From Rossellomorea sp036867415 (GTDB lineage Bacteria > Bacillota > Bacilli > Bacillales > Bacillaceae_B), in NCBI RefSeq assembly GCF_036867415.1, contig NZ_JBAJHU010000015.1:1-64000 (forward strand): a stretch of DNA of 64,000 nucleotides, read 5' to 3'. Below the pieces are notes generated by a model. The model was not told the DNA's origin. It did no database searches and saw only the letters and a list, made by a program, of their open reading frames with translations. Both the position numbers and the translations under genes were made by a program. Below, piece by piece: positions 7,034-15,511 of this stretch. How positions within the stretch are numbered: the first letter of the stretch is position 1; every line of letters starts with the position of its first letter.

Positions 7034-8542
7034 TCAATTGATGTTGTATGTCTTTTCAATCGTTTCAGTATTGACAGCCTGCGGTGCTTTCATTAATGGA
7101 GCAAGTACCGAAATTGTGGCGATACCGATGAAGGTGGCGATGGCTCCAGCCATCATCGTACTCGGCACGATTCCTCCGAAGTACAGGATGAGATATGAAA
7201 GCAGACCGCTGATCATCGACCACTCCGCCGCCCGGGCATGTGCTTTTCTCTTTCCATAAACAGCATAGAGAATCGGTCCCATCGTTCCTGCCGCAACACC
7301 GGATATGCCGATCCACATGATATCACCCATGTAGGCAGGCGGTTTCAATACAATCAAGAATGCAACCAGTCCGATAAGCGGAACAGATAGCCGGCTGATT
7401 TGAAGGGCTATTTTCTCGGCTTTAGATTCACTGACGTTTACGATCCCTCTTTTCACCAGTACTTTCAGAAAGATATCATTGGCAAAAACGGTTGAGATGG
7501 AAACAAATAATCCATCAGTCGTCGACATTGCAGCAGCAAGGATGACCACGCCCAAGATGGCTACAATGATGGCAGGAAATGCCCATACTGCATATTCCAT
7601 CAAAGCCAGGTCAGGTGCTGTGATCGAATTGCCGAGTGCAGCCCTGCTGTAGATTCCGCCAAACAGGACAAACAACGAGAAGGCAGCAGCGATCACATAG
7701 GTCAAAATCATTTTCCCTAAATCCTTTTCACTCTTCAGTCCCAATACCTTGTTAAATAAATGCGGGGCAGAAGCGAATGCCCACTGAATTACAATTGCAC
7801 CAGTCACCAGGCTAAGCGAGGAGAAATGAGCAGAATCGGGATTGAATACCTGAACCAAATTCCCATCCTGGCCGGCAAGTTTGCCGCTGATCCCCTCAAA
7901 AGTCGACGTGACGCTTCCTTTCCAGAACACAACAATTCCAGATATGAAGATGAAAACACCCGCCACTGCCATCATGACCGCTTGTACAGCATCTGTATAA
8001 ATGTCAGCATATGCCCCGCCTCCGAATACGTAAAGCACGACGATCACTGCGATGAAAACCAAGCCGCCTTTATAGGACATCCCAAGCAGATATTCAAAGA
8101 TACGGGCACCTGCAACAAATTGAGCAGAAATATAAAAGATGTTAAACAATAAAATCAGACCTGAACCGACCCTCAGGAAATCACTGTTATAAAAATCCCC
8201 GAGCCAGTCGGGAAGGGAAAGTGATTTTTGGCCGGTATTCAATTTCCTTACTTTTTTGGCCACCATCAAGACGCCGATCGGTCCACCGCCGATAATCGCC
8301 AAAAACAACCAGAGATTGGATAATCCCCAATCATGCGACCACCCCGGGTAACCAAGGAATGTAGCTGCGCTTAAATAGGTTGCCGCAAAGGAAAGACCAA
8401 GTACATAAGGTCCGAGATTTTCACCTCCGATCGCAAAGTCGCTGACACTTTTTGTTTTTTTGGCACTGACAAATCCCAAAGCAAACATAGCAACCAGAAA
8501 TATCGCAAATCCTATCCATGTATATAATGCTAAATCACTCAT
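7034..8542 (-). CDS. Sodium:solute symporter family transporter
   Basis: Sodium-coupled uptake protein of the SSS/PutP-PanF family, about 13 membrane helices over 502 residues. Signatures seen: the first helix, DFAIGGENLGPY, the broken helix SFAATYLSAATFLGYPGWS, and YADIYTDAVQAVMM, and later ILAAAMSTTDGLFV, where Ser/Thr residues of the second sodium site lie. It is 39 bp after a flavin monooxygenase gene that sits behind a SAM riboswitch, so an organosulfur substrate is a reasonable inference; the sequence does not name the solute. Confidence 0.88.
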   Translation of the reverse strand: MSDLALYTWIGFAIFLVAMFALGFVSAKKTKSVSDFAIGGENLGPYVLGLSFAATYLSAATFLGYPGWSHDWGLSNLWLFLAIIGGGPIGVLMVAKKVRKLNTGQKSLSLPDWLGDFYNSDFLRVGSGLILLFNIFYISAQFVAGARIFEYLLGMSYKGGLVFIAVIVVLYVFGGGAYADIYTDAVQAVMMAVAGVFIFISGIVVFWKGSVTSTFEGISGKLAGQDGNLVQVFNPDSAHFSSLSLVTGAIVIQWAFASAPHLFNKVLGLKSEKDLGKMILTYVIAAAFSLFVLFGGIYSRAALGNSITAPDLALMEYAVWAFPAIIVAILGVVILAAAMSTTDGLFVSISTVFANDIFLKVLVKRGIVNVSESKAEKIALQISRLSVPLIGLVAFLIVLKPPAYMGDIMWIGISGVAAGTMGPILYAVYGKRKAHARAAEWSMISGLLSYLILYFGGIVPSTMMAGAIATFIGIATISVLAPLMKAPQAVNTETIEKTYNIN

Positions 8543-8581
8543 TCTTTACTCCCTTCTCTCACTTGTGTGATGAGGTTTATC

Positions 8582-9955
8582 CTAAACTTGAACAGGTGTA
8601 AGCTTTTTGGCTGGATGATTCTCCCGTAAATGCGCATGGCCTTTTCCAAACATATTCTCCCTCAATGTTGATCCCTCGTATTCCTTCCGGTAAATCCCGC
8701 GTTTTTGAAGTTCTGGAACCACATGATCGACAAACTCCGCGAATGTACCCGGTGAATACGTCTGGGCGATATTAAATCCATCCGCATCGCCTTCTACTGC
8801 CCAATTCTCGATTTTGTCTGCGATTTGCTCCGGTGTACCGATGAACTTCACTGTCCCATTTCCAAGACCATGATTCTTAATCGCTTCCCGGAGCGTCCAT
8901 TTTTTGTTAGGGTCCTTTCCATACATATCGAGATTTCCCTGCATGGCATCCGTTTCAATGTCCTCGATATACTGATCAGGATCGAATTGTGAAAAGTCAA
9001 TACCTGTATGACCCGATAGAAGAGAAGCCGTTCCTTCATAGCTGACGTGGTTCGTCAATTCTTCATATTTGGCATATGCTTCTTCCTCTGTTGAACCAAT
9101 GATCGGCAGTACCATCGGGAAGATGAGTATGTCCCCTTGGTTTCTTCCCTGTTCCTCCGCCCGTCTGCGGATATCCGCTGTATATAGTTTCAATCCATCC
9201 AGCGAATGATTTTTAGTGAATACCGCTTCCGCATGTTTGGCTGCAAAATCCCTTCCTTTTGGGGAAGAACCTGCCTGGAACAGAACAGGAGTGCGCTGCG
9301 GAGAAGGTTCCACAAGATGCGGGCCAGGCACATTGAAGAACTCTCCATCATGGTTAATCGAATGAACTTTATTTGGTTCCGCAAACGCGTCGTTTTCCCT
9401 GTCATATACCACTGCATCCTTTTCCCAGCTGTGCTCCCAAAGCTTATAAACAACTTGGAGAAATTCATCCGCCCGGTCATATCGGAGTTCCTTAGGAAGC
9501 CTTCCGGAAAGTCCGAGGTTAACAGCTTCACTTTCTAAATAAGACGTCACCACATTCCAGGCAACCCTGCCTCCTGTTAAATGGTCTAGAGTTGATAGTT
9601 GGCGGGCCAGTGAATAAGGCTGTGCGTACGTCGTGGAGATGGTCGGTGCAAATCCGAGATGCTCCGTGACAGCAGCCATGGCTGAAATAGGGATGAGCGG
9701 ATCATGAGCCGGAAGCTGCACCGCACCCCTGACAGCCGCATCGTAACTGTTTTCGTATACGCTGTACGTGCCAAGCACATCTGCAATGAACATCGCATCA
9801 AATTTACCGCGTTCCAACGTTTGAGCCGCTTCAATCCAATAAGCCAAGCTGTTATGGGATGTTCCACGATCCTTTTCATGTTTCCATAATCCTGTTGAAT
9901 GCGGGGACGGTGAGTTTTGTATAAAGCCGTTTAAATGAATCTGTTTTTTCATCAT
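8582..9955 (-). CDS. FMN-dependent monooxygenase, NtaA/SnaA/DszA family (LLM class)
   Basis: Bacterial-luciferase-like TIM-barrel enzyme that uses reduced flavin from a partner reductase to oxidise or desulfurise small organics. At 457 residues it is the size of the NtaA/SnaA/SoxA/DszA group rather than SsuD. Group signatures include FDAMFIADVLG, TTYAQPYSLARQLSTLDHLTGGR, WNVVTS, and PVLFQAGSSPKGR. GAGGAGATGCA precedes ATGATG, so the first or second Met may be used. It is the first gene after a SAM-I riboswitch, which points to sulfur scavenging. No reductase gene is nearby. Confidence 0.9.
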   Translation of the reverse strand: MMKKQIHLNGFIQNSPSPHSTGLWKHEKDRGTSHNSLAYWIEAAQTLERGKFDAMFIADVLGTYSVYENSYDAAVRGAVQLPAHDPLIPISAMAAVTEHLGFAPTISTTYAQPYSLARQLSTLDHLTGGRVAWNVVTSYLESEAVNLGLSGRLPKELRYDRADEFLQVVYKLWEHSWEKDAVVYDRENDAFAEPNKVHSINHDGEFFNVPGPHLVEPSPQRTPVLFQAGSSPKGRDFAAKHAEAVFTKNHSLDGLKLYTADIRRRAEEQGRNQGDILIFPMVLPIIGSTEEEAYAKYEELTNHVSYEGTASLLSGHTGIDFSQFDPDQYIEDIETDAMQGNLDMYGKDPNKKWTLREAIKNHGLGNGTVKFIGTPEQIADKIENWAVEGDADGFNIAQTYSPGTFAEFVDHVVPELQKRGIYRKEYEGSTLRENMFGKGHAHLRENHPAKKLTPVQV

Positions 9956-10077
9956 TGCATCTCCTCTTCACTTTTTGTCCGTGGCTTAAGAGTCACTTTA
10001 AATAAAACTATTCTTATGATTTTACTCGGTTTAGAAGCACCGGCTCTCCACTTGCAGGGACTCCAACACTTCTCAAA

Positions 10078-10232
10078 ATAAAAAACCTCTCCCGATGAGG
10101 AAGAGGTTTTAATATTTATAACGCCCTCTCATCTTCCAAGCATACGCTTGCTGGAATTAGCACCTTGTTACAACGTAACGGTTGCTGCGGGATCACGGGA
10201 CCAGATTCCTCCCCCGGCTCTTGATAAGGAAA
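10078..10232 (-). ncRNA. SAM-I (S-box) riboswitch with terminator
   Basis: On the minus strand the aptamer opens CTTATCAAGAGCCGGGGGAG and keeps the core boxes GCAACC, AAGGTGCTAATTCC, and GGAAGATGAGAG (10123-10230). A terminator follows at 10079-10110: AAACCTCT..AGAGGTTTTTT. High SAM should stop transcription of the monooxygenase/symporter operon. The match to the consensus is close at all conserved boxes. Confidence 0.95.
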
Positions 10233-10261
10233 TGTTCTATTGAGTTAGTTGAATGTAGATT

Positions 10262-10290
10262 ATCATAACGGAGTCAAAATAATCTGTCAA
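10262..10290 (-). promoter_or_regulatory. Sigma-A promoter of the S-box operon
   Basis: Minus strand TTGACA, 17 bp, TATGAT, about 30 bp upstream of the riboswitch aptamer. Confidence 0.85.
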
Positions 10291-10601
10291 ATCAGAATTT
10301 AAATTTATTTAAACGGGTATTTGTGAGGATGGTCACAGGTTCGGTATTGGAAACGCTTACTGAACTTTTTCAAATTTTTTTATCCGCTTTCGGTAAAGAG
10401 ATTGATTTATTCAACGATTGATCGAGAATTACTCGGGATTCTATTTCACCTTTCTTAAGGAATATTGAACTATTTTCAGTATAGAATATAGTCATAATTA
10501 ATCTTTTTAGTAGTGATTGTACAAATGGAGGGGTGCAGGTTTACTTACTTGAAAAAATGAACAATGCCTATTATACAATGCTGGGTAGTTATCAAGGTTT
10601 A

Positions 10602-10710
10602 TGCTCGAAATTTTTGTTTTTTGATCGAAAAAACTCATATATGATCGAAATTCTGATTTTATGAGCAATATCCTAAATTTATGATCGAACTACCGAATTT
10701 TCGAGAAATG
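10602..10710. repeat. Tandem array with exact 20-bp period
   Basis: TGCTCGAAATT, TGATCGAAAAA, TGATCGAAATT, TGAGCAATATC and TGATCGAACTA begin at 10602, 10622, 10642, 10662 and 10682, always 20 bp apart, with CGAGAAATG continuing the phase at 10702. Each unit ends in an A/T-rich half. The rest of the gap 10291-10755 holds no ORF, promoter or RNA that I can support. Confidence 0.75.
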
Positions 10711-10753
10711 CGCTTTCCCATACTCCAGCCATCCAACCTGGACTTCTGCCAAA

Positions 10754-10796
10754 GTCAAAAAAAGACCCCCAACCCAATAAGGTTGAGAGTCTTTGA
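10754..10796 (-). terminator. Terminator of rplM-rpsI
   Basis: Minus strand AAAGACTCTCAACC, 6-base loop, GGTTGGGGGTCTTT, then TTTTG, just after the rpsI stop. Confidence 0.9.
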
Positions 10797-10805
10797 AAGC
10801 CATAA

Positions 10806-11198
10806 TTAACGCTTAGAGAATTGTGGTGCACGACGAGCGCCTTTAAGACCGTATTTCTTACGTTCTTTCATACGAGCGTCACGAGTTAATAATCCAGCGC
10901 GTTTTAGAGTACCGCGGTACTCAGGATCAGCTTGCAGTAAAGCACGAGCGATTCCGTGACGGATCGCACCAGCTTGACCAGCATAGCCTCCACCATGTAC
11001 GTTTACTAAAACGTCATAGTTACCAAGAGTTTCAGTTGCAACTAGTGGCTGCTTGATTACTTCTCTTAGTGCTGCGAATGGGATATATACTTCTACTTCA
11101 CGATCATTGATAACAATGTTACCGTTACCTGGTACTAAACGTACGCGAGCTACTGAGCTCTTACGACGACCAGTTCCGTAATATTGAACTTGAGCCAA
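10806..11198 (-). CDS. rpsI: 30S ribosomal protein S9
   Basis: Part of the small-subunit head; its C-terminal tail reaches the P-site tRNA. 130 residues, starting QYYGTGRRKSSVARVRL after the first residues, with LTRDARMKERKKYG and the basic tail ending FSKR. Second gene of rplM-rpsI, 22 bp after rplM, with GAGGAGG before the ATG. Confidence 0.98.
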   Translation of the reverse strand: MAQVQYYGTGRRKSSVARVRLVPGNGNIVINDREVEVYIPFAALREVIKQPLVATETLGNYDVLVNVHGGGYAGQAGAIRHGIARALLQADPEYRGTLKRAGLLTRDARMKERKKYGLKGARRAPQFSKR

Positions 11199-11220
11199 GA
11201 TAATAACCTCCTCTTATTAA

Positions 11221-11658
11221 TTATCCACGAAGTTCGTAAACTTCTGGTTGTTGTGCTTGGTGTGGATGCTCAGATCCAGAGTATACATGAAGCTTCTTGA
11301 TCATTTGACGACCTAAAGAACCTTTAGGAAGCATACCTTTGATCGTAAGCTCTAACATTTTCTCTGAATAGTTTGTACGCATTTCTAATGCAGTACGCTG
11401 CTTCAAACCACCAGGGTGGTTACTGTGACGGTAGTAAATCTTGTCAGTAAGTTTTTTACCAGTCAATTCGATTTTTGAAGCATTAAGAATGATTACATGA
11501 TCACCAGTGTCAACGTGTGGTGTGAATGTTGGTTTGTGTTTACCGCGTAGAACTGATGCAATTTCACTAGCTAAACGACCTAGAGTTTTGCCTTCAGCAT
11601 CTACAACGTACCATTTACGATCGATTTCGTTGGCTTTTGCCATATACGTAGTACGCAT
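11221..11658 (-). CDS. rplM: 50S ribosomal protein L13
   Basis: Early-assembly large-subunit protein. 145 residues, beginning MRTTYMAKANEIDRKWYVVD as in B. subtilis, with TLGRLASEIASVLRGKHKP and the YSGSEHPHQAQQPE tail. TAGGAGGTAAACTC precedes the first ATG, supporting the longer start over the internal Met. First gene of the operon, with its own sigma-A promoter and a leader hairpin. Confidence 0.98.
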   Translation of the reverse strand: MRTTYMAKANEIDRKWYVVDAEGKTLGRLASEIASVLRGKHKPTFTPHVDTGDHVIILNASKIELTGKKLTDKIYYRHSNHPGGLKQRTALEMRTNYSEKMLELTIKGMLPKGSLGRQMIKKLHVYSGSEHPHQAQQPEVYELRG

Positions 11659-11701
11659 GAGTTTACCTCCTATTAAATGAATCCGTAGTATTTATTTTCA
11701 A

Positions 11702-11738
11702 ATCACAATAAGTTTCCGGGGCTTATCGTGGGGTTAAT
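11702..11738 (-). ncRNA. Candidate L13 leader hairpin
   Basis: Minus strand CACGATAAG, loop CCCCGGAAA, CTTATTGTG forms a 9-bp stem with one G-U in the rplM 5' UTR. B. subtilis and relatives have an L13 leader with a hairpin in this place; the assignment rests on position and shape and needs a covariance search. Confidence 0.5.
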
Positions 11739-11753
11739 AACATACCATATGCT

Positions 11754-11782
11754 ATAATATCTTGTTCTAAAGCGAATGTCAA
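11754..11782 (-). promoter_or_regulatory. Sigma-A promoter of rplM-rpsI
   Basis: Minus strand TTGACA, 17 bp, TATTAT, about 95 bp before the rplM start. Confidence 0.85.
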
Positions 11783-11824
11783 GGGAATGTTACACCTGGA
11801 TTAGTTGTTTTAATAAAAAATGAT

Positions 11825-12592
11825 TTATTTAAATTGAATCTCTTCATTTTCACTCTCATACTCTACCTCCCAAAGATAGAGCCCATGCGGTGGAGCGGTC
11901 TTCCCTGCACGGTTCCTGTCTTCCGCAGCAAGTATGCTCTTCATGTCCTCACTGCGAATATTACCAGAACCTACCTCCAGCAGGGTGCCGACCAGGATTC
12001 TCACCATATTATAGAGGAAGCCGTCTCCCTTGAAGGAAAAAACGAGTCCGTCTTCAAGTTCGGTAATGGTGATGCTGTATAAATTCCTTACTTTGTCTTC
12101 CACTTCCGTTTTGGCAGAGCAAAAGCTTGTGAAGTCATGCTTCCCTATTAAATCAAGCGCCGCTTTTTTCATCTCCCCGATTGAGAGCGTATGAGGATAA
12201 TGAAGGGCGAAATGTCGATGGAAGGGACTCCGCCACTCCTCTGTATATACTCTGTATCGATATTCCTTGTTGACCACGGAAAACCGTGCGTGAAAGTCTT
12301 CAGACACAAATTCGGCATGCTTGATCGTCACTTCATCAGGCAGCCTTGTATTCAACACGACCGGCCATTTCTCTTGAGGAATCGTTAACGGGGTATCAAA
12401 ATGGAATACCTGACCGTAGGCATGGACCCCTGCATCCGTCCTTCCTGAAGCCGTGACGCGTATCCGCACCCCTTTATGGATTGCACTCAGGGTATCCTCA
12501 AGCACCCCTTGTACGGTCCGCTGGCGCGGCTGTATCTGATACCCGTGAAACCCGGTCCCGTCATATGAAATCGTACATTTTACACGCTGCAT
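11825..12592 (-). CDS. truA: tRNA pseudouridine(38-40) synthase TruA
   Basis: Converts U38-U40 of tRNA anticodon arms to pseudouridine. 255 residues with the catalytic aspartate motif ASGRTDAGVHA, the substrate-contacting LPDEV and FHARF, and FLYNMVRILVGTLL at the C-terminal half. It lies 11 bp after ecfT at the end of the ECF operon, as in B. subtilis. Confidence 0.97.
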   Translation of the reverse strand: MQRVKCTISYDGTGFHGYQIQPRQRTVQGVLEDTLSAIHKGVRIRVTASGRTDAGVHAYGQVFHFDTPLTIPQEKWPVVLNTRLPDEVTIKHAEFVSEDFHARFSVVNKEYRYRVYTEEWRSPFHRHFALHYPHTLSIGEMKKAALDLIGKHDFTSFCSAKTEVEDKVRNLYSITITELEDGLVFSFKGDGFLYNMVRILVGTLLEVGSGNIRSEDMKSILAAEDRNRAGKTAPPHGLYLWEVEYESENEEIQFK

Positions 12593-12603
12593 ATCGTCAC
12601 TCC

Positions 12604-13401
12604 CTATCCTCTGAAGAATAGTAATAAAGCTGTCAGTATGATAAGTACACCAAGGGCACCGGTATCTTTCTTATGCCAGGAAAGGAGCCTGTATTTCGTC
12701 CTTCCTTCGCCGCCCTGATAGCCTCTTGCTTCCATTGCTGTCGCCAGGTCCTCTGCACGCTTGAAAGCACTCACAAATAAAGGGATGAGCAGCGGAATGA
12801 TCGCCTTGATACGTTCTTTGACCGGCCCGGAAGAGAACTCTGCCCCCCTGGCGATCTGAGCCTTCATGATTTTATCCGTTTCTTCCATCAGGGTCGGGAT
12901 GAACCGTAACGAGATCGACATCATCAGCGCAAGTTCATGGACGGGAAACTTTACCTTCCTCAGCGGGTTCAATAAAGTTTCCAGTCCATCGGTGATCGTG
13001 ATCGGTGATGTCGTAAGTGTCAGTAAAGATGTGATCAAGATCAGGTAAAAGAATCGCAGGGATATAAAAATACCCTGACGCAGTCCTTCTTCATGTATTT
13101 TAAGAAAACCTAAATCCAGGATGACCCCGCCTTCTTTCGTGAAAAATACATGCATGAAAAACGTAAACAGGATCAGCCATAGAATGGGCTTCAGTCCTCC
13201 GATGATAAACCGGATGGGAAGATTGGAAAAAATAAGTGCAGTAAGTGTAAATGCGCCCAATATTGCATACGTGACAAAGTTATTCGCTAAGAACACGACA
13301 CAAATAAATCCAAAAATAAAGAGCAGCTTCGCCCTTGGATCCATGCTGTGCAGAATCGAGTTGGCCGGTACATAACGGCCGAATATCATCTTCTCCATCA
13401 T
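12604..13401 (-). CDS. ecfT: ECF transporter transmembrane subunit EcfT
   Basis: Scaffold of the energy-coupling-factor transporter that joins the two ATPases to exchangeable substrate-binding S components for vitamins and metals. 265 residues, five hydrophobic helices and two cytoplasmic coupling-helix motifs, AQIARGAEF and AMEARGYQG, the A-R-G signatures that contact EcfA1/A2. The first 4 bases overlap the ecfA2 stop. No S component is in the window, as usual for group II ECF systems. Confidence 0.96.
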   Translation of the reverse strand: MMEKMIFGRYVPANSILHSMDPRAKLLFIFGFICVVFLANNFVTYAILGAFTLTALIFSNLPIRFIIGGLKPILWLILFTFFMHVFFTKEGGVILDLGFLKIHEEGLRQGIFISLRFFYLILITSLLTLTTSPITITDGLETLLNPLRKVKFPVHELALMMSISLRFIPTLMEETDKIMKAQIARGAEFSSGPVKERIKAIIPLLIPLFVSAFKRAEDLATAMEARGYQGGEGRTKYRLLSWHKKDTGALGVLIILTALLLFFRG

Positions 13402-14267
13402 AGTGAGCCGCCTCCCTTATCAAAGGAGCGAACGGTTTCAGCGAGTTCTTCAATCGTCAAACAGGTAACGCCGAGCTTCCTGCCGATGCTCTCTTCCAGC
13501 TTAAATTGGAAACGGACCACATCAGGTACATCCAGTCCCATTTCAAATAATTCCTTTGGATTCGAGAAAATATCCTGAGGGGTGCCCTTTCTCTTCAGGC
13601 GCCCCTTCTGCATGATGACAATCTCATCGGCATAGTAGGCCGCGTCTTCCATACTGTGGGTGACCAGGATCGTGGACAGGCCTTTTTCTTTGTGGAGATC
13701 ATAGAACATATCCATGATTTCACGCTGCCCGCGAGGATCGAGCCCGGCTGTAGGCTCGTCCAATACGAGCACATCCGGGTTCATGGCAAGGACACCTGCA
13801 ATGGCCACCCTTCTCATTTGACCTCCTGATAAATCGAATGGGGATTTGTGAAGGATGTCCTCAGAAAGCCCGACTTTCACAATCAGTTCCTTTGCTCTTA
13901 CTTTTGCCTCTTCCTCAGAGACCCCGAAATTCATCGGACCATAGCAAATATCTTTAAGGACCGTTTCTTCAAATAATTGATGTTCAGGGAATTGAAAGAC
14001 AATACCGACCTTTTGCCTGACCGGTTTCAAACTCTTCATCTTTTTATCCGGGCTGATTTGGTAATCCCCTACCTTCACCACTCCTGCTGTAGGCTTAAGC
14101 AGTCCATTCAGGTGCTGTAGCAGCGTTGATTTCCCTGAGCCCGTATGACCGATCACAGCCAAAAATTGGCCGGAAGGAATGGAAAGATTAATATCTTCCA
14201 GGGCAAGCTTTTCGAAAGGGGTCTTATACGAATAACGATATTCTACTTGTTGAAATGAGATTTGCAT
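13398..14267 (-). CDS. ecfA2: ECF transporter ATPase EcfA2
   Basis: ABC ATPase of the ECF module, 289 residues: Walker A GHTGSGKST, Q-loop FQFPEHQLFEETV, signature LSGGQMRR, Walker B VLVLDEPTAGLD, and H-loop VTHSMED. The start overlaps the end of ecfA1 by 25 bases, so translation is coupled. Confidence 0.96.
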   Translation of the reverse strand: MQISFQQVEYRYSYKTPFEKLALEDINLSIPSGQFLAVIGHTGSGKSTLLQHLNGLLKPTAGVVKVGDYQISPDKKMKSLKPVRQKVGIVFQFPEHQLFEETVLKDICYGPMNFGVSEEEAKVRAKELIVKVGLSEDILHKSPFDLSGGQMRRVAIAGVLAMNPDVLVLDEPTAGLDPRGQREIMDMFYDLHKEKGLSTILVTHSMEDAAYYADEIVIMQKGRLKRKGTPQDIFSNPKELFEMGLDVPDVVRFQFKLEESIGRKLGVTCLTIEELAETVRSFDKGGGSL

Positions 14268-15079
14268 AACTCGTTCACCAGCTCTTCTTCTGTAAAATAT
14301 GTTTTGGATAATGGTATACCCGCATTCTTCAACGACCCTGAAAGCTTAATAGTGAATGGGGAATCAAGCCCCAGTTCCTTTAATTCGTCCTCCAGCAGGA
14401 AAATATCCTGCGGGGTCCCTTCCTTAAAGACTTCCCCGCGATTGAGTACGATGATTCGATCAGCCTTCGCCGCCTCCTCGAGGTCATGTGTGATTGAAAT
14501 GACGGTCAGATTCTCTTTTTCTTTAAGATTTCTAACCGTCTCCAATACTTCTTTCTTCCCTTTCGGATCAAGCATGGATGTGGATTCGTCCAGGATGATG
14601 ATATCAGGCTGCAAGGCAACCACTCCAGCGATAGCCACCCGCTGTTTTTGGCCGCCTGACAAATGGTGCGGCTCTTGATCAAGAAAATCTTCCATATGGA
14701 CACGTTTTAACGCATCATTCACTCTTTGTACCATTGATTCATACGGTACCCCATGGTTTTCTAACCCAAAAGCCACATCATCTTCCACTGTCGCACCAAC
14801 AAACTGATTATCTGGATTCTGAAAGACCATCCCTATCTTAGCGCGGATATCCCAGATTGACTTTTCTTCTAGGGAAATACCGTCTACCGTTACCTCTCCC
14901 TTTTCAGGAAAATGCAGGCCATTCAACATCTTTGCAAGTGTTGATTTACCGGAGCCATTATGCCCGACGATCGCAAGCCACTCCCCCTGCTCAACATGAA
15001 GGCTGATTCCTTCCAAAGCATAAGCTTCCTGTTCCGGATAACGGAAATAAACATCATTTACCTTAATCATCTCACGCAT
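14243..15079 (-). CDS. ecfA1: ECF transporter ATPase EcfA1
   Basis: Partner ATPase, 278 residues: Walker A GHNGSGKST, Q-loop FQNPDNQFVGATV, signature LSGGQKQR, Walker B ILDESTSMLD and H-loop SITHDLEE. The Walker B tail is DEST rather than the DEPT of EcfA2, as is usual for EcfA1. GAGGAGG lies 7 bp before the ATG. First gene of ecfA1-ecfA2-ecfT-truA; separated from rplQ by 430 bp of repeats and RNA structures, so it may have its own promoter, though none is clear. Confidence 0.96.
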   Translation of the reverse strand: MREMIKVNDVYFRYPEQEAYALEGISLHVEQGEWLAIVGHNGSGKSTLAKMLNGLHFPEKGEVTVDGISLEEKSIWDIRAKIGMVFQNPDNQFVGATVEDDVAFGLENHGVPYESMVQRVNDALKRVHMEDFLDQEPHHLSGGQKQRVAIAGVVALQPDIIILDESTSMLDPKGKKEVLETVRNLKEKENLTVISITHDLEEAAKADRIIVLNRGEVFKEGTPQDIFLLEDELKELGLDSPFTIKLSGSLKNAGIPLSKTYFTEEELVNELCKSHFNK

Positions 15080-15110
15080 GATAAAACCTCCTCTATGCTC
15101 ATCAATTCTC

Positions 15111-15125
15111 AGCTGAATTTCAGCT
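15111..15125. repeat. Perfect 15-bp palindrome before ecfA1
   Basis: AGCTGAA-T-TTCAGCT, 32 bp upstream of the ecfA1 start. It could be a protein-binding site or a small hairpin; there is no further evidence for either. Confidence 0.4.
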
Positions 15126-15177
15126 CTGCTCTGCTATTTGTAATCTTTTGAAAATAGATTTCTGTTGACCATTTCTT

Positions 15178-15240
15178 CCGCTGCAGGCATTTGCTTTCCG
15201 CGGGGAGGAAAGCGAAGCCTTCCACGGAAATTAATAGCGG
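15178..15240 (-). repeat. Dispersed repeat family A, shortened copy
   Basis: Read on the minus strand it starts CCGCTATTAATTTCCGTGG and continues AAGGCTTCGCTTTCC, like the left arm of the copies at 4150 and 55426, then closes directly on GCGGAAAGC..GCAGCGG. At 63 bp only the two arm ends remain, forming a near-perfect hairpin. Confidence 0.65.
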
Positions 15241-15282
15241 AATTAGAAGTACAATAAATAAATAATAGCAAAATTCCATATA

Positions 15283-15380
15283 AATAAAAAAAAGCCTGCA
15301 CCCCGACCAAAGAAAAGAATCCTTTTCTTGTTCATCCATGAACAGCTTCTATCGTTATAGAAGTCGGAAGGGGTGCACGA
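15283..15380 (-). ncRNA. Four-way-junction RNA with terminator tail, downstream of rplQ
   Basis: Minus strand TGCACCCC pairs with GGGGTGCA (15370-15377 with 15297-15304) and encloses three separate hairpins: CTTCTAT/ATAGAAG, TGTTCAT/ATGAACA and AGAAAAG/CTTTTCT. GGCTTTTTTTTATTT follows. An extra GCACG/CGTGC stem lies just 5'. A plain terminator needs none of the inner arms. It resembles in position the L17 downstream element described in lactic acid bacteria and Listeria, but identity with it is not shown. Confidence 0.65.
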
Positions 15381-15447
15381 GCTAGACGAGTCAGCCGTGC
15401 TGCTCATCGTAACGCTCTGCTTTTCATCATCAATCATGCACTTATAC

Positions 15448-15490
15448 AAAAAGGGCAAAGAAGCAGTTAAGGATTAACTGTCCCGCCCTT
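15448..15490 (-). terminator. Terminator of the alpha operon (after rplQ)
   Basis: Minus strand AAGGGC/GCCCTT outer stem and CAGTTAA/TTAACTG inner stem, followed by TTTTTG; starts 22 bp after the rplQ stop. Confidence 0.8.
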
Positions 15491-15511
15491 AATGTTAGTA
15501 GTCACGAATTA

